Source: Yoonia sediminilitoris (lineage in GTDB: Bacteria > Pseudomonadota > Alphaproteobacteria > Rhodobacterales > Rhodobacteraceae). Taken from it: DNA of 64,000 bases. The stretch is from the NCBI RefSeq assembly GCF_003058085.1, contig NZ_QBUD01000015.1, positions 35,460-99,459 of the forward strand, given 5' to 3'. The position numbers and the translations under genes are program-made. The stretch's first letter is position 1. Every line of letters begins with the position of its first letter. Shown piece by piece: positions 1 through 10,975 of the stretch. Below the pieces are notes generated by a model that saw only the letters and a program-made list of their open reading frames with translations, was not told the origin of the DNA and searched no databases.

Positions 1-100
1 ATAGCGTCGCTTCATTCTTGCGGAAGGGCTACCACGACTTAAGTCCCTTCATTTGCGCCACGCGGGATTTCCGATGGGCAACTCTTGCGTCCGATAAAAG

Positions 101-134
101 AAAAACCCCGCGACCAGAGGCGACGGGGTTTTTT
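101..134 (-). terminator. Rho-independent terminator after clpA
   Basis: An ACCCCG/CGGGGT stem with A and T runs on both flanks lies 23 bases beyond the clpA stop codon. Read on the minus strand it ends in a T-run. The A/T symmetry means it could also stop transcription entering from the left. Confidence 0.8.
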
Positions 135-156
135 CATTTCAAAAGTCTGTCCGAGA

Positions 157-2481
157 TCAGTCAGCCGTCAACAATGGCGGCTTGTCACCCTTGTCGGTGA
201 TTTTGCCTTGCTCCGGGGCCTCATAGCGCAGGTCCAACTCACCTTTCTTGACACCAACCTTGACGATCCCGCCCTTGACAAGCTTGCCGAACAGCAACTC
301 TTCGGCGAGCGGCTTTTTGATGTTTTCCTGAATGACGCGGCCCAGTGGACGCGCACCCATTTTCTCATCATAGCCTTTTTCAGCCAGCCATTCGGCGGCA
401 GCATTCGTCAGTTCGATATGCACATTGCGGTCGATCAACTGCGCCTCAAGCTGAAGCACAAACTTCTCGACGACCTGCATGATGACCGGTTTCGGCAATG
501 CGCCAAAGCTGATGATCGCATCCAGACGGTTCCGGAATTCAGGCGTGAAGGTCCGCTCGATCGCGGCAGTGTCTTCACCTGTCCGGCTTTCGCGGCCAAA
601 GCCCATCGCGTTCTTGGACATTTCAGCAGCACCCGCGTTGGAAGTCATGATGATGATGACATTGCGGAAGTCCGTCGTCCGACCGTTATGATCGGTCAAT
701 TTGCCATGGTCCATGACCTGCAACAGGATGTTGTAGACGTCAGGATGCGCCTTTTCCATTTCGTCCAACAGCAGCACACAATGCGGGTTCTGATCGACGC
801 CGTCAGTCAGCATACCACCCTGATCGAATCCGACATAACCGGGAGGAGCACCAATCAGGCGGCTGACTGCGTGCTTCTCCATGTATTCGGACATGTCAAA
901 GCGCAACAATTCAACGCCCAGTGTATCCGCCAATTGCTTGGCCACTTCGGTTTTACCCACACCGGTCGGCCCTGCGAACAGGTAATTGCCAATCGGCTTT
1001 TCAGGCTCACGCAATCCGGCACGCGCCAGTTTGATCGCGGATGACAATGCTTCTATCGCCGTGTCCTGACCGAAGACAACGCGCTTGAGAGACTTCTCAA
1101 GATCCTTGAGCACCTCTGCATCGTCTTTCGACACGTTCTTGGGCGGTATCCGCGCAATCTTGGCGACGACATTTTCAATGTCCTTGGCGCCAATCGTCTT
1201 GCGACGTTTCGATTCGGCAACCAGATGTTGTGCGGCACCCGCCTCATCAATCACGTCGATAGCCTTGTCCGGCAGTTTCCGGTCGTTGATGTAACGCGCA
1301 GACAATTCCACCGCGGACTTGATCGCGTCCGCTGTATATTTGATGTGGTGATGCTCTTCGAAATAGGGCTTTAGGCCCTGCAAAATCTTGATGCTGTCAG
1401 GAACTGACGGTTCGGTCACATCAATTTTCTGGAAACGGCGCGACAAGGCGCGGTCCTTTTCAAAGTGCTGGCGGAACTCTTTATAAGTCGTAGAGCCCAT
1501 GCAGCGCAGCTTGCCGCCCTGCAACGCAGGTTTCAGCAGGTTGGACGCATCCATCGCACCCCCAGAGGTCGCACCAGCACCAATCACCGTGTGAATCTCA
1601 TCGATGAACAGCACCGCATCGGGGTGATCTTCCATCTCTGACATCACGGCTTTCAGACGTTCCTCAAAATCACCGCGATAGCGGGTGCCTGCCAGCAACG
1701 CGCCCATGTCCAGCGAATAAATCGTGGCTTTAGACAAGACCTCAGGTGTCTCACCATTCACGATCTTAAAGGCCAGACCTTCGGCAATGGCGGTCTTACC
1801 AACACCGGGGTCACCCACCAAAAGCGGGTTGTTCTTGCGGCGGCGGCACAGCACCTGAATGCAGCGTTCAACCTCGTGGGCACGACCAATCAGCGGATCA
1901 ACATCACCCTTCGAGGCTTTTGCATTCAGATCCACACAATATTTCGACAGTGCGCTTTCCTTTTCTTCGCCATCACCGGCCGAGATTGTCTCGCTCTCGT
2001 CGGATGACCCGGTCACGGGGCGCTGTTCGCCGAATGCAGGGTCCTTGGCGACACCATGCGCGATGAAATTCACTGCGTCATAACGGGTCATGTCCTGTTC
2101 TTGCAGGAAATAAGCCGCATTGCTTTCGCGTTCGGCAAAGATCGCGACAAGCACGTTCGCGCCGGTCACTTCCGACCTGCCGGATGACTGCACATGAATC
2201 GCAGCACGCTGGATAACGCGCTGGAAAGCCGCCGTCGGGACAGCTTCAGAGCCTTCCACATCAGTGATCAGCGTTGACAGATCATCCTCGATGAAATCTT
2301 CCAAATCCTTGCGCAAATCGTCCAGATTCACCGCACACGCGCGCATCACGCGGGCGGCATCCGGTTCGTCGATCAGGGCCAAAAGCAAATGCTCCAACGT
2401 GGCAAGTTCATGCTTGCGCGCATTTGCTAGGGCAAGTGCCCCATGAATGGACTGCTCTAGTGTAGTCGAAAATGATGGCAC
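157..2481 (-). CDS. clpA: ATP-dependent Clp protease ATP-binding subunit ClpA
   Basis: Hexameric AAA+ unfoldase that feeds substrates to ClpP in the cytoplasm. The 774-residue product has an N-terminal Clp repeat domain for ClpS binding (about 1-145). The first AAA module carries Walker A GDPGVGKT and Walker B LFIDEIH. The second carries [15 protein letters not shown] and [12 protein letters not shown], followed by the ClpB D2-small domain. I chose the GTG at 2481 over an upstream in-frame start because AAGGAG lies 8 bases before it and the protein then begins PSFSTTLEQ, as in other alphaproteobacterial ClpA. It appears monocistronic; ClpS is not in the window. Confidence 0.96.
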   Translation of the reverse strand: MPSFSTTLEQSIHGALALANARKHELATLEHLLLALIDEPDAARVMRACAVNLDDLRKDLEDFIEDDLSTLITDVEGSEAVPTAAFQRVIQRAAIHVQSSGRSEVTGANVLVAIFAERESNAAYFLQEQDMTRYDAVNFIAHGVAKDPAFGEQRPVTGSSDESETISAGDGEEKESALSKYCVDLNAKASKGDVDPLIGRAHEVERCIQVLCRRRKNNPLLVGDPGVGKTAIAEGLAFKIVNGETPEVLSKATIYSLDMGALLAGTRYRGDFEERLKAVMSEMEDHPDAVLFIDEIHTVIGAGATSGGAMDASNLLKPALQGGKLRCMGSTTYKEFRQHFEKDRALSRRFQKIDVTEPSVPDSIKILQGLKPYFEEHHHIKYTADAIKSAVELSARYINDRKLPDKAIDVIDEAGAAQHLVAESKRRKTIGAKDIENVVAKIARIPPKNVSKDDAEVLKDLEKSLKRVVFGQDTAIEALSSAIKLARAGLREPEKPIGNYLFAGPTGVGKTEVAKQLADTLGVELLRFDMSEYMEKHAVSRLIGAPPGYVGFDQGGMLTDGVDQNPHCVLLLDEMEKAHPDVYNILLQVMDHGKLTDHNGRTTDFRNVIIIMTSNAGAAEMSKNAMGFGRESRTGEDTAAIERTFTPEFRNRLDAIISFGALPKPVIMQVVEKFVLQLEAQLIDRNVHIELTNAAAEWLAEKGYDEKMGARPLGRVIQENIKKPLAEELLFGKLVKGGIVKVGVKKGELDLRYEAPEQGKITDKGDKPPLLTAD

Positions 2482-2672
2482 GATGTGTGCTCCTTCATAT
2501 CGGGGGCAGGATTGGTTTCCGGCCAATCCTACCGTGGCCTCTTAATCTTAAGGTTTGGTTTTATCCCTAAACCTTCAAGGGGTTTTTTCTATTTTACCCT
2601 CACAAAAGTGTGGTGCGCCTGTGTTAGGCCTGATTTTTATCCACTGTTGGCAAGGCTTCCACAGTATCTTGG

Positions 2673-3449
2673 TCAAAATTTGTCCTTCCTTGCCCGAATC
2701 TCTGCAAACATTTGCACGTCTGATAAATCGGACAATCCCAGTGCCGCCTTGAAAGCGGGATCGTCAGCCCGCAGAAACGGATTTGTGCGGATTTCATCGG
2801 CAAGTATCGAAGGCACAGTTGCCAGCCCGGCAGACCTTGCCTTGTCGATTGCCGCTGATCTTAAGATAAGTTCCGCATTGCCCGGGTCAATAGACAAGGC
2901 AAACCGCGCGTTCGATTGGGTGTATTCATGCCCCGAGCAGACCATCGTTTCGGGGGGCAGGGCGCGCAGCTTCTGCATACTTTGCCACATCTGCTCCGGC
3001 GTGCCTTCAAACAGGCGGCCACAGCCCAGCGCCATCAGGCTATCGGCGGTAAAGACAAATTTGGGGCCCGGCATGTAATACGCAATATGCCCCACGGTAT
3101 GGCCGGACACATCAAGCACATGGGTATCAACGCCGCAGACCTGAATGATATCACCTTCGTTGACCGACATATCAAGCGGTGGCAATCTATGTGCATCTGC
3201 GGCGGCGCCAATCACTCGCGCCCCGTCCCTCAGTTCTGCCACCCCGTCGATGTGATCGTAATGGTGGTGGGTGATCAGGATATCGGTCAGCGCCCACCCC
3301 TTTGCGTCCAGCACAGCCTTGATCGGGGCTGCCTCCGGCGCATCGATCAGGGCGGTATCACCTGTCACACTATTGTGCACCAGAAACGCATAGTTATCTG
3401 ACAGGCACGGTACAGTGACCAACTCAAGCGGTACATTTTCGTTTGTCAT
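2673..3449 (-). CDS. gloB: Hydroxyacylglutathione hydrolase (glyoxalase II)
   Basis: Cleaves S-lactoylglutathione to D-lactate and glutathione, the second step of methylglyoxal detoxification. The 258-residue protein is a metallo-beta-lactamase fold enzyme with the binuclear metal motif THHHYDHIDG, the SGHTVGHIAYY histidine region, FTADSL, and the C-terminal HAGH segment beginning CSGHEYTQSNARFA. The open frame extends further upstream, but only the ATG at 3449 gives the family N-terminus (LVTVPCLSDNYAFLV). It is divergent from the methyltransferase at 3513, with 63 bases for both promoters. Confidence 0.95.
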   Translation of the reverse strand: MTNENVPLELVTVPCLSDNYAFLVHNSVTGDTALIDAPEAAPIKAVLDAKGWALTDILITHHHYDHIDGVAELRDGARVIGAAADAHRLPPLDMSVNEGDIIQVCGVDTHVLDVSGHTVGHIAYYMPGPKFVFTADSLMALGCGRLFEGTPEQMWQSMQKLRALPPETMVCSGHEYTQSNARFALSIDPGNAELILRSAAIDKARSAGLATVPSILADEIRTNPFLRADDPAFKAALGLSDLSDVQMFAEIRARKDKF

Positions 3450-3512
3450 GGCAATCCGGTGTTCTGTTGCTATTCTTAAAACATAGCTTTGCTGAACGGA
3501 GATCAAATCACA

Positions 3513-4268
3513 ATGCACCTTGATGTGCTTGATCTGCAAAAATTCTACTACCGGAGCGCCTTGGGGCGCGCCGCGCAAAAGGTGATCAGGGATGAACTGG
3601 TTTCGGTCTGGCCCGAAGCGAAAGGGCAGATGGTGGTCGGATTCGGCTTTGCGGTGCCCCTGCTGCGCCCCTTCCTGAAGGATGCGCGGCGGGTGATCGG
3701 CCTCATGCCCGGCCCGCAAGGGGTGATGCCATGGCCACCCGAAGGGCAAAATCACAGCGTTCTTTGCGAAGACACGCTCTGGCCGATCGAGACCGGTCAC
3801 GTGGACAAGCTGGTGTTGCTGCACGGGCTTGAAACCACCGAACAGCCCTCTGCGCTGCTGGAAGAGGTATGGCGCGTGCTGGGCCCCGGCGGCAGGGCGG
3901 TCTTTATCGTGCCAAACCGCGCCGGTATCTGGTCACGGTCGGACGCAACGCCTTTCGGCTACGGGCGGCCCTATTCGCTTGGCCAGCTCGAAGCACAATT
4001 GCGCAAGCATCGCTTTGTAACCCAACGCACGCTATCCGCACTTTATCAGCCGCCATCGTCACGCAGGCTCTGGCGCAAATCCGCGAGCCTGCTGGAAAAG
4101 GTCGGGCACAACCTGCCATTTTTTGCCGCAGGAGGCGTGCTGATGGTTGAGGTCAGCAAACAAGTCGCGGCGCCAACGCGGCCCGGTCTGGGCGAAGCTG
4201 TCAAGCGCCCGCTCAAGGCGCTTGAAGGGATCGCGGGCGCGAAAAAACCAAAGCCCGAGACTGCCTAG
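3513..4268 (+). CDS. Class I SAM-dependent methyltransferase
   Basis: A 251-residue Methyltransf_11-like protein. A degenerate SAM loop ([15 protein letters not shown]) is followed by [34 protein letters not shown], the usual post-motif III region. The substrate cannot be deduced. Divergence from gloB is a common arrangement in Rhodobacterales. I start at the ATG at 3513, preceded by ACGGAG; a TTG 24 bases upstream is a poorer choice. The tail is Lys/Pro-rich. Confidence 0.85.
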   Translation: MHLDVLDLQKFYYRSALGRAAQKVIRDELVSVWPEAKGQMVVGFGFAVPLLRPFLKDARRVIGLMPGPQGVMPWPPEGQNHSVLCEDTLWPIETGHVDKLVLLHGLETTEQPSALLEEVWRVLGPGGRAVFIVPNRAGIWSRSDATPFGYGRPYSLGQLEAQLRKHRFVTQRTLSALYQPPSSRRLWRKSASLLEKVGHNLPFFAAGGVLMVEVSKQVAAPTRPGLGEAVKRPLKALEGIAGAKKPKPETA

Positions 4269-4373
4269 CCGCCTGCTGCCAGCACCGAAATCATTGGCAG
4301 GGTCGGTTTCCAATCCAACTTCTGACCCGACATTTCGCTCGCGCACAGGCCCTGCATCGCCTATTGCAAACAC

Positions 4374-5480
4374 ATGACACAGCCGTTTGAAATCTATCTG
4401 ACCGCCACGCCCGGTCTGGAAAAAGCACTACTTGCCGAGGCGTTGGAGAATGGTTTCAACGATGCCGCCCTCACCCAGGGCGGCGTGACCATCACCGGCG
4501 GATGGGAGGACGTGTGGCGCGCCAACCTGACCATGCGCGGGGCGACACGGGTGCTGGCACGGGTCGGCAGTTTTATGGCCTTCCATCTGGCGCAACTGGA
4601 CAAGCGGGCGCGCAAATTCCCGTGGGGCGACACCCTGCGCACCGATGTTCCGGTTCGGGTCGAAGTCAGCACCTCCAGAAAGTCCAAGATCTACCACGCA
4701 GGCGCCGCCACCCAGCGGATTGAAACCGCATTACAGGCGCAAGGTTATCAGATTAGCGCCGACGCCGCGTTGGTCATCAAAGCGCGCATCGACGACAACC
4801 GCGTGACGATCAGCCTCGATACCTCCGGCGAAAGCCTGCACAAACGCGGCCACAAGGAAGCGGTGGGCAAAGCCCCGATGCGCGAAACGCTTGCCAGCCT
4901 GTTTCTGCGTGAATGTGGCTATGACGGGACCACGCCGGTTCTGGATCCGATGTGCGGCTCCGGCACCTTCCTGATCGAAGCCGCGGAAATGGCGGCGGGC
5001 CTGCACCCCGGGCGCACCCGCAGCTTTACGTTCGAACAACTGTCCAGCTTTGATGCGGACACGTGGGGCAAGATGCGGCAAACGACAACGCCGCGCAGCA
5101 CCTCAGCGCACTTCTACGGCAGCGACCGCGACGCAGGGGCAGTACGGATGAGCCGGACTAACGCCGAACGCGCAGGCGTCGCAGACCTGATCACATTCGA
5201 AAACCTCAGCGCGTCCGACATCCAGCGCCCCGCAGGGCCACCCGGCCTGATCATCTGCAACCCGCCCTACGGTGGGCGGATCGGCAATCCGAAACTGCTC
5301 TATGGTCTCTACGCAAGTCTTGGCGAAACCCTGCGCGCCCGTTTCAGCGGCTGGCGGGTCGGGATCATCACCAGCGACGCAGGACTGGCCAAAGCCACCG
5401 GCCTGCCCTTCAAGCCCAAGGGCGCACCGATCCCGCACGGGGGATTGAAAGTGTGGTTATTCCAGACAGAACCGCTCTGA
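4374..5480 (+). CDS. THUMP-domain rRNA/RNA guanine-N2 methyltransferase (RlmL N-half/YpsC type)
   Basis: A 368-residue class I methyltransferase of the RlmL/YpsC (UPF0020) family, predicted to methylate N2 of a guanine in 23S rRNA. The N-terminal 60-155 region is a THUMP domain. The catalytic domain has motif I DPMCGSGTFLIEA and motif IV NPPYG, the signature of exocyclic-amine methylases. It follows the preceding methyltransferase in the same direction after 105 bases. Exact target position is not deducible. Confidence 0.9.
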   Translation: MTQPFEIYLTATPGLEKALLAEALENGFNDAALTQGGVTITGGWEDVWRANLTMRGATRVLARVGSFMAFHLAQLDKRARKFPWGDTLRTDVPVRVEVSTSRKSKIYHAGAATQRIETALQAQGYQISADAALVIKARIDDNRVTISLDTSGESLHKRGHKEAVGKAPMRETLASLFLRECGYDGTTPVLDPMCGSGTFLIEAAEMAAGLHPGRTRSFTFEQLSSFDADTWGKMRQTTTPRSTSAHFYGSDRDAGAVRMSRTNAERAGVADLITFENLSASDIQRPAGPPGLIICNPPYGGRIGNPKLLYGLYASLGETLRARFSGWRVGIITSDAGLAKATGLPFKPKGAPIPHGGLKVWLFQTEPL

Positions 5481-5579
5481 CACATTCTTCGGCGCGGGAG
5501 AGAGTGCAGAAACTGCGATGCAGACCGTGGGAAGTGTCCTGCCCCGTCAAAACCGATGCACGCCCTATTGACTTTGACC

Positions 5580-6492
5580 CTATCGGCCCACGGCAAAAAC
5601 ACCAATTTCGTTAAAGTCATCGCCAATGCCGCCGACATCTTGAACGTAGTCGTGATCGATATCGACAATGCCCACCGCTTCGGGCGCGCCGTCGCCGCCA
5701 AACAGGATATCCCATCCGCCTTGCAACCTGTCACCACCTTCCGGGACAGCGCTTGACTGCGCCAGTTTTCCGCCTTCGGTGATGCCGCCTGCAACAGAGG
5801 CGCCATTGGCAAAATTCAAGGCACCAAGGCGCACATCATCAAGTTCACCCGCGCGGCTGCCATTCGCTGTAAGAAAACGTGTCCGGTTGGTGATATCGCC
5901 TGCGGCAGTCCCGTCAGCGAAATCAACATCAATCTTCACCGTCCCTGCAATATAGGACTCGGTCAGTCGGTCATTGGTGGTTCTACGCAAGAACCCGGCA
6001 TAATCACCGTTGTAGGTCGCTGTCCCGGTCAACGGCATCGTGCCCCCGTCCGAGAAACGCTGCGCATCATAGGCGTCCAGATGATCGGGTGGGGTATCGG
6101 CATGATGCAGAATGCGCGCGGCGGTCGCATCGCCCTCAGCTTCGAACAACACAATCCGCCCGTCATCCAGAAACAAAGGCGGTAAGAACTCATAGATTCC
6201 AACATAGGCCTCAAAGCCGGGAACATCGCGGGATTCGACCCGATTAAGCCTTTGCACCGCCCGGATTTGGCCCCCAAGGGTCAGGTCATAGACAGGATCG
6301 ACAATGCGGATGTCCAAGCCACCCACTGTATCCGTCTCGACCGTCTTAGGCGTGTCTGACTGGCGCGAAATGGCGGCAAAAGATGCAGTACCCACCCGGT
6401 CTTCCGAATTGCCGCCGCTGACATCAGAGTCACCCCCACCGCAGGCTGCAAGAAGTGGAAAAATGAGCCCGACAGCAAAAAGTTATTCTCAT
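5580..6492 (-). CDS. TbpB-like outer-surface lipoprotein with an apparent frameshift in the signal peptide
   Basis: The main frame (5580-6395) encodes a protein like the transferrin-binding-protein beta-barrel domain: GTATYNGDYAGF, a VDVDFADGT-like strand, and repeats ending in GGWDILFGGDG. Read upstream without a start, the frame gives the perfect lipobox LLAAC followed by GGGDSD. A TAA then blocks it, and no ATG, GTG or TTG lies between. One base too many in the T5 run at 6477-6481 explains this. Dropping it joins an ATG at 6492, preceded by GAAGG, to give MRITFAVGLIFPLLAAC, a textbook lipoprotein signal. This is a sequencing error, a phase-variable tract or a real mutation. Ligand unknown. 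Confidence 0.75.
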
Positions 6493-6518
6493 CACAATCT
6501 ACCTTCAATAAAAAACTT

Positions 6519-6590
6519 ATGAAATTAGGGCCAACGCTAGAGGAATACGCCGTCCGTGTCATTAAAGAGCAAGAACGGGCGGGCAACTGA
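6519..6590 (+). CDS. Possible 23-residue small ORF, unrecognised
   Basis: ATG at 6519 opens MKLGPTLEEYAVRVIKEQER and stops at 6590. No clear ribosome site precedes it; the upstream stretch is an A-run. It may be a remnant or chance. Low weight. Confidence 0.15.
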   Translation: MKLGPTLEEYAVRVIKEQERAGN

Positions 6591-6826
6591 CCGGCGCGGC
6601 ATCAGCCTCCATCGTCTCGGGTGGTGCAAGGCGCACGGCGTATATTGCACAACACCATGGCATGATCGGTAACAGAAAAATTGTCCTATCATGTCAATCA
6701 TCCACGACGATCAACCCGAACGCAAAAAGTAGCACGCAGGCAAATTGGCGTTGGCAGATGGCACCCTTGTTCGTACATCACACCGTATGTACGCAATATT
6801 TGCGCTGTCTGTACGCCGAATTGACG

Positions 6827-8749
6827 TCAAACCCGCGCGCGGGTCCGCTTCATCTCGACCCCTGCTGCCTGCAACGCTGTCGCGGCAATATCAACAGCCG
6901 TCAGCCCGGCATCGGCATACATCGCGTCAGGGCTGGCCTGATCGATGTAGCGGTCCGGCAATGTCATCGTGCGGATTTGGCAGCGTCCGTCAAGCAGGCC
7001 ATCGTTGGCCAGATCGTGCAGCACCATAGCACCAAATCCACCACGTGATCCCTGTTCAACGGTGATCAGCGCGCGGTGATTGCGCAGCAACTGCCGGATC
7101 ATGTCGCGGTCCAGCGGTTTGGCAAAACGCGCGTCAGCAATGGTCACAGATACGCCTTGGGCCTGCATCGCCTCTGCCGCTTTGCAACATTCCGACAGGT
7201 GCGCCCCAAAGGACAGGATCGCCACGTCGGACCCTTCCTGCACGATGCGCCCTTTACCGATTTCGATCAGCTCACCGCGTTCGGGCAGCTCGATTCCCAC
7301 ACCCTCGCCCCGCGGATAGCGGAAGGCAATCGGGCCCGCGTCATGCTCCGCAGCGGTGCGGACCATATGCATCAATTCCAACTCATCGCCTGCGGCCATC
7401 ACGACCATATTCGGCAGTGCGGCCATATAGCCAATGTCAAATGCACCCGCATGGGTTGGCCCGTCGGCACCGACAAGACCCGCACGATCAATCGCAAAGC
7501 GCACCGGCAGATTTTGCAGGGCCACGTCATGCACAACCTGGTCATAGCCCCGTTGCAGAAAGGTGGAATAGATCGCGCAGAAGGGTTTCAGACCACTGGC
7601 GGCCATGCCTGCGGCAAAGGTCACGCCATGCTGTTCAGCGATACCCACATCGAAGACGCGTCCGGGAAACCGCTCGCCCATGATATTCACGCCGGTGCCG
7701 GATGGCATCGCTGCGGTCACTGCGACGATTGAGGGATCATGCCCCGCCTCGACCGTCAGGGCGGTGCCAAAGACTTTGGTATAAGCAGGGGCATTGGGCT
7801 TGGATTTCGCCTGCGCACCGGTGGACAGATCGAATTTCGAAACCCCATGCCCGCAATCAGCGCTGTTTTCAGCGGGGGCATAGCCCTTGCCCTTGGTGGT
7901 GCAGACGTGGATCAGCACCGGACCGGTCGCGCGGGTTTTGGCCGCACGCAGCACGGGCAGAAGTTGCGACATGTCGTGACCGTCAATCGGGCCGATGTAG
8001 CTGAAGCCAAGCTCTTCGAACAGGGTTCCCTGATTGCCGGGCTGCATCCCCGTCACCATCTGGCGGGCGCGGCGGGCATGTTCGCGGAACGGACCGGGCA
8101 AGGCGGCTTCGAAACCTTCGGCCATTTTGTGCAGGTCACCCACGGGCGAGGCATAGAGGCTGGAAAGATACTTAGACATGGCCCCCACGGGCGGCGCAAT
8201 CGACATCTCATTGTCATTGAGAATGACAAACAGTCGGCGTCCTTCATGGCCCGCGTTGTTCATCGCCTCATAAGCCATGCCGGCGCTGATCGACCCGTCG
8301 CCAATGACGGCAATCGCATCACCGGTCGCCATGCCCATGTCGCGACCCACCGTAAAACCAAGCGCGGCGGAAATCGAGGTGCTGGAGTGCGCGGCACCGA
8401 ACGGATCATAGTCGCTTTCGGCGCGTTTGGTGAAACCGGACAAGCCACCTTCCTGACGCAGCGTGCGGATCCGGTCGCGGCGTCCGGTCAGAACTTTATG
8501 CGGATAGCACTGGTGGCTGACATCCCAGATCAGCTTGTCCCTGGGCGTGTCAAAAACCGCATGCAAGGCGACGGTCAACTCAACCACACCAAGTGAGGAC
8601 CCCAAATGACCTCCGGTTTGAGAGACCGCAGAAATCACTTCGGCTCGCACATCATCGGCCAGATTGGCCAAGGCTGTATCATTCATACGACGCAAATCAG
8701 ACGGCCCTGCAACGGCATCCAGAAATGGCGTTTTCGGAAGATTGGTCAT
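6827..8749 (-). CDS. dxs: 1-deoxy-D-xylulose-5-phosphate synthase
   Basis: Thiamine-diphosphate enzyme that condenses pyruvate and glyceraldehyde-3-phosphate, the entry step of the MEP pathway to isoprenoids. The 640-residue product has the N-terminal [11 protein letters not shown] loop, the ThDP/Mg motif [16 protein letters not shown], and the transketolase C-terminal regions ([18 protein letters not shown]). The start at 8749 gives the standard family length; the open frame continues upstream to 8887 without homology. It lies directly downstream of the puf operon on the same strand, as in Rhodobacter, consistent with supplying phytyl and carotenoid precursors. Confidence 0.95.
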   Translation of the reverse strand: MTNLPKTPFLDAVAGPSDLRRMNDTALANLADDVRAEVISAVSQTGGHLGSSLGVVELTVALHAVFDTPRDKLIWDVSHQCYPHKVLTGRRDRIRTLRQEGGLSGFTKRAESDYDPFGAAHSSTSISAALGFTVGRDMGMATGDAIAVIGDGSISAGMAYEAMNNAGHEGRRLFVILNDNEMSIAPPVGAMSKYLSSLYASPVGDLHKMAEGFEAALPGPFREHARRARQMVTGMQPGNQGTLFEELGFSYIGPIDGHDMSQLLPVLRAAKTRATGPVLIHVCTTKGKGYAPAENSADCGHGVSKFDLSTGAQAKSKPNAPAYTKVFGTALTVEAGHDPSIVAVTAAMPSGTGVNIMGERFPGRVFDVGIAEQHGVTFAAGMAASGLKPFCAIYSTFLQRGYDQVVHDVALQNLPVRFAIDRAGLVGADGPTHAGAFDIGYMAALPNMVVMAAGDELELMHMVRTAAEHDAGPIAFRYPRGEGVGIELPERGELIEIGKGRIVQEGSDVAILSFGAHLSECCKAAEAMQAQGVSVTIADARFAKPLDRDMIRQLLRNHRALITVEQGSRGGFGAMVLHDLANDGLLDGRCQIRTMTLPDRYIDQASPDAMYADAGLTAVDIAATALQAAGVEMKRTRARV

Positions 8750-8775
8750 GGCAGCACCCTTTGAGTTATGAAAAA

Positions 8776-8923
8776 GGCGCCGCAAGGGGAGAATCTCCAC
8801 TTGCGACGCCAGTCTCCTGTAGCCAACAGGAAGGGAACGGGGCTTTAGCCCCTCGCGAAGGACCAGCCAGGGAGGGAGGTCCGACACTTCGGCAGGTTGG
8901 GCAGCAGCGTCGCGCGCTGCCCA
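8776..8923 (-). terminator. Three stem-loops between pufX and dxs
   Basis: Three hairpins lie in the 186-base pufX-dxs gap: 8776-8810 (GGCG-CGCAAG paired with CTTGCG-CGCC), 8839-8852 (GGGGC-TTTA-GCCCC), and 8898-8923 (TGGGCAGC paired with GCTGCCCA). None has a strong T-run on the minus strand, so they may act as mRNA-stabilising 3' structures as well as partial terminators of the puf transcript. Confidence 0.6.
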
Positions 8924-8935
8924 GCCCTATCTGGT

Positions 8936-9172
8936 CTAGGCATAGTCGTCTTGCTGGACCATCAGTTCGAGCGACGACCGGTTGATCGGGTCAGGTGTAT
9001 CCCTGCTTTCCTCGGGCAGTGCGCGACCAATGAGTGCGATCACCGCAATCACGGCCCAGACCGCCAGACAAAAGACCAGTGCATATCCACCACCCTTGAG
9101 CATCAACAAGGTGATGTCGGCGGTTAACCTGTTCTTTTCGCTCAGATCGAGGATGTTTTCTTTTTCACTCAT
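8936..9172 (-). CDS. pufX: Intrinsic membrane protein PufX of the RC-LH1 complex
   Basis: A 78-residue protein immediately after pufM, separated by 11 bases. It has a hydrophilic N-terminus and one transmembrane helix (about 24-50). The segment LLMLKGGGYALVFCLAVWAV...IGRALPEES matches the PufX pattern of a Met-Lys-Gly-Gly start to the helix and GR-LP after it. In Rhodobacter, PufX keeps a gap in the LH1 ring for quinone exchange. The first codon could be TTG (9175), but the ATG at 9172 is better placed after GGAGAG. Identity rests on pattern and position, since PufX diverges fast. Confidence 0.85.
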   Translation of the reverse strand: MSEKENILDLSEKNRLTADITLLMLKGGGYALVFCLAVWAVIAVIALIGRALPEESRDTPDPINRSSLELMVQQDDYA

Positions 9173-9183
9173 CAACTCTCTCC

Positions 9184-10113
9184 TTAGTTCATTGGGGCAA
9201 AGCCATGGACCTGCGCCCAGACGTACCAGTTATCGACAACGGTGCCCGACAAAAGGATACCGATACCACCTGTCAGTGTGGTCAAGACCGCAAACCACCA
9301 GGCCCAACGGTGAATGCCTTCCATCGTGGCGTTGAAACCCATGGTCCAGCGCCAGAACAAAGCAGCACGCTCGGTGGCTGTTCCGCGGTCAACGATCTGT
9401 TCAATCTCGCGCTCGCCGCCAAAGCGGCTGACCGCCAGAATGGTCGCGCCATGCATCGCAAACAGCAGCGCAGATCCGTAAAGGAACACAATGCTCAGCG
9501 CATGGAACGGGTTGTAGAACAGGTTGCCGTGCGTGATCGAGAACAGGTTTGTCCAGTCAAGGTGCGAGAACACGCCGTAAGGCACCATCTCGGACCAGTC
9601 ACCAATCAGGATCGGACGGAAAAGGCCCAGAACAAGGAACAGCCAGATCGCAGAGGCGAATGCCCATGCCACATGCTTGCCCATGCCCAACGCTTCGGCG
9701 CGCAGATAGGTGCGGACCCACCATGTCAGAACCGAGATCAGCAGGAAGAAAGAGGCAATCATGAAATAGCCCCCGTCGTTCATCGGCGGCATGGACAGAC
9801 CATAGCCCGGCGATGGCGGATCAAGCGACAGCCAGAACAAATCGCGCAGCAGAATTGCGGGATTGTAATCGGCCTGCGCCCAGAACGACATGCCCACCAT
9901 AACAAACCAGATCAGGCCGGTCGCCAGCGAGATCACCCCGAAAGAGCCAAGGTAAAGCGGCCCAAGCTGCGCGTTACCGAACCAACCGGCAAGGGTCGAA
10001 AACCTGCCATTGCCGATCCGCTCGGACGCGGGGTTGGTGTCTGGGGGGTTGATCCCCATTTCAGGCGGTCCCTGGACCTGAACCTGGGTGAAGATGTTTT
10101 GATATTCAGCCAT
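9184..10113 (-). CDS. pufM: Photosynthetic reaction centre M subunit
   Basis: A 309-residue integral membrane protein with five transmembrane helices that, with PufL, binds the special pair, bacteriopheophytins and quinones. Family landmarks include the N-terminal [43 protein letters not shown] with its special-pair and bacteriochlorophyll histidines, and [30 protein letters not shown] lies 9 bases before the ATG. It starts 13 bases after pufL in the puf operon. Confidence 0.98.
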   Translation of the reverse strand: MAEYQNIFTQVQVQGPPEMGINPPDTNPASERIGNGRFSTLAGWFGNAQLGPLYLGSFGVISLATGLIWFVMVGMSFWAQADYNPAILLRDLFWLSLDPPSPGYGLSMPPMNDGGYFMIASFFLLISVLTWWVRTYLRAEALGMGKHVAWAFASAIWLFLVLGLFRPILIGDWSEMVPYGVFSHLDWTNLFSITHGNLFYNPFHALSIVFLYGSALLFAMHGATILAVSRFGGEREIEQIVDRGTATERAALFWRWTMGFNATMEGIHRWAWWFAVLTTLTGGIGILLSGTVVDNWYVWAQVHGFAPMN

Positions 10114-10126
10114 TGTTCATATCCTC

Positions 10127-10957
10127 CTACAGATCCCGCCACCAAGGCAGTTCATAATACCAGTCCCACCAGACGATCCATTCCTCGAACCAGACGGTGC
10201 CGGAAATGACGATACAGACCGCGCTCCAGAAACCGGCGCTCAGGGCAAGGAAAAGACCCAGACGGTGAATGCCCAATGGCCCGATCGAATAGCCAATCAG
10301 ATCGCGGAAGTAGGTGTCTTCGTGATCAGGGGACGCAATGGTGTTGCCTTTGCCCGTATTCACAGCCGACAAGACCAACGATCCGTGTAGCGCCAATGCC
10401 AGACAGTTCGTAAAGAAGAACGTCACAGCGATCATATGCGCGGGGTTGTAGTGGAAGTTGCCGTAGGCGTAGCCCACGTTATTCACCCAGTCGAGGTGAC
10501 TGAAGATGCCGTACGGGAACGCATGCCCCCAAGCGCCCAGCAACACGGGGCGGATCACGACCAATGTGACATAAGCCAGAATGGCGACGCCAAAGGCAAA
10601 GGGCACATGGTATCCGATGCCCAGTTTGCGGCAGATTTCCACCTCGCGCATCATCCAGCTGACAAAGGCACCGATAGCGCAAATGGTGATGATTTGCCAA
10701 AGGCCCCCATCAAGCAAAGGCGCGGCACCAAGGCCGTATTCCAACGGTGGCGGATTGATCGAAATCAGCCACGGATTCCATGTGGGGCCTTGGCTGGCCC
10801 CGTAAAAAATCAAAATCGTCCCTAGGACGGCGAAAAAGAACGTCGTGACTCCGAAGAAGCCCACATAAAATGGCCCCACCCAGAAGTCGAACAGATCACC
10901 GCCAACCAACGTCCCGCCACGGACCCGGTATTTTCTCTCGAAGCTGAGCTGTGCCAT
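10127..10957 (-). CDS. pufL: Photosynthetic reaction centre L subunit
   Basis: A 276-residue five-helix membrane protein, partner of PufM. It starts with the typical [59 protein letters not shown] carries chlorophyll- and iron-ligand histidines, and [16 protein letters not shown] is the later iron-ligand helix. The length equals that of Rhodobacter PufL. Two hairpins separate it from pufA, which in Rhodobacter set the LH1:RC ratio through differential mRNA decay. Confidence 0.98.
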   Translation of the reverse strand: MAQLSFERKYRVRGGTLVGGDLFDFWVGPFYVGFFGVTTFFFAVLGTILIFYGASQGPTWNPWLISINPPPLEYGLGAAPLLDGGLWQIITICAIGAFVSWMMREVEICRKLGIGYHVPFAFGVAILAYVTLVVIRPVLLGAWGHAFPYGIFSHLDWVNNVGYAYGNFHYNPAHMIAVTFFFTNCLALALHGSLVLSAVNTGKGNTIASPDHEDTYFRDLIGYSIGPLGIHRLGLFLALSAGFWSAVCIVISGTVWFEEWIVWWDWYYELPWWRDL

Positions 10958-10975
10958 CTTCCTACTCCAATCATG

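Noticed and set aside
85..1044. 319-codon plus-strand frame opposite clpA
   Set aside because: It mirrors conserved AAA codons and has no family features; a shadow of clpA.
2545..2580. AAGGTTT/AAACCTT pairing between gloB and clpA
   Set aside because: Could be a gloB terminator, but the loop is long and A/T-rich and the stem weak; not listed as a feature.
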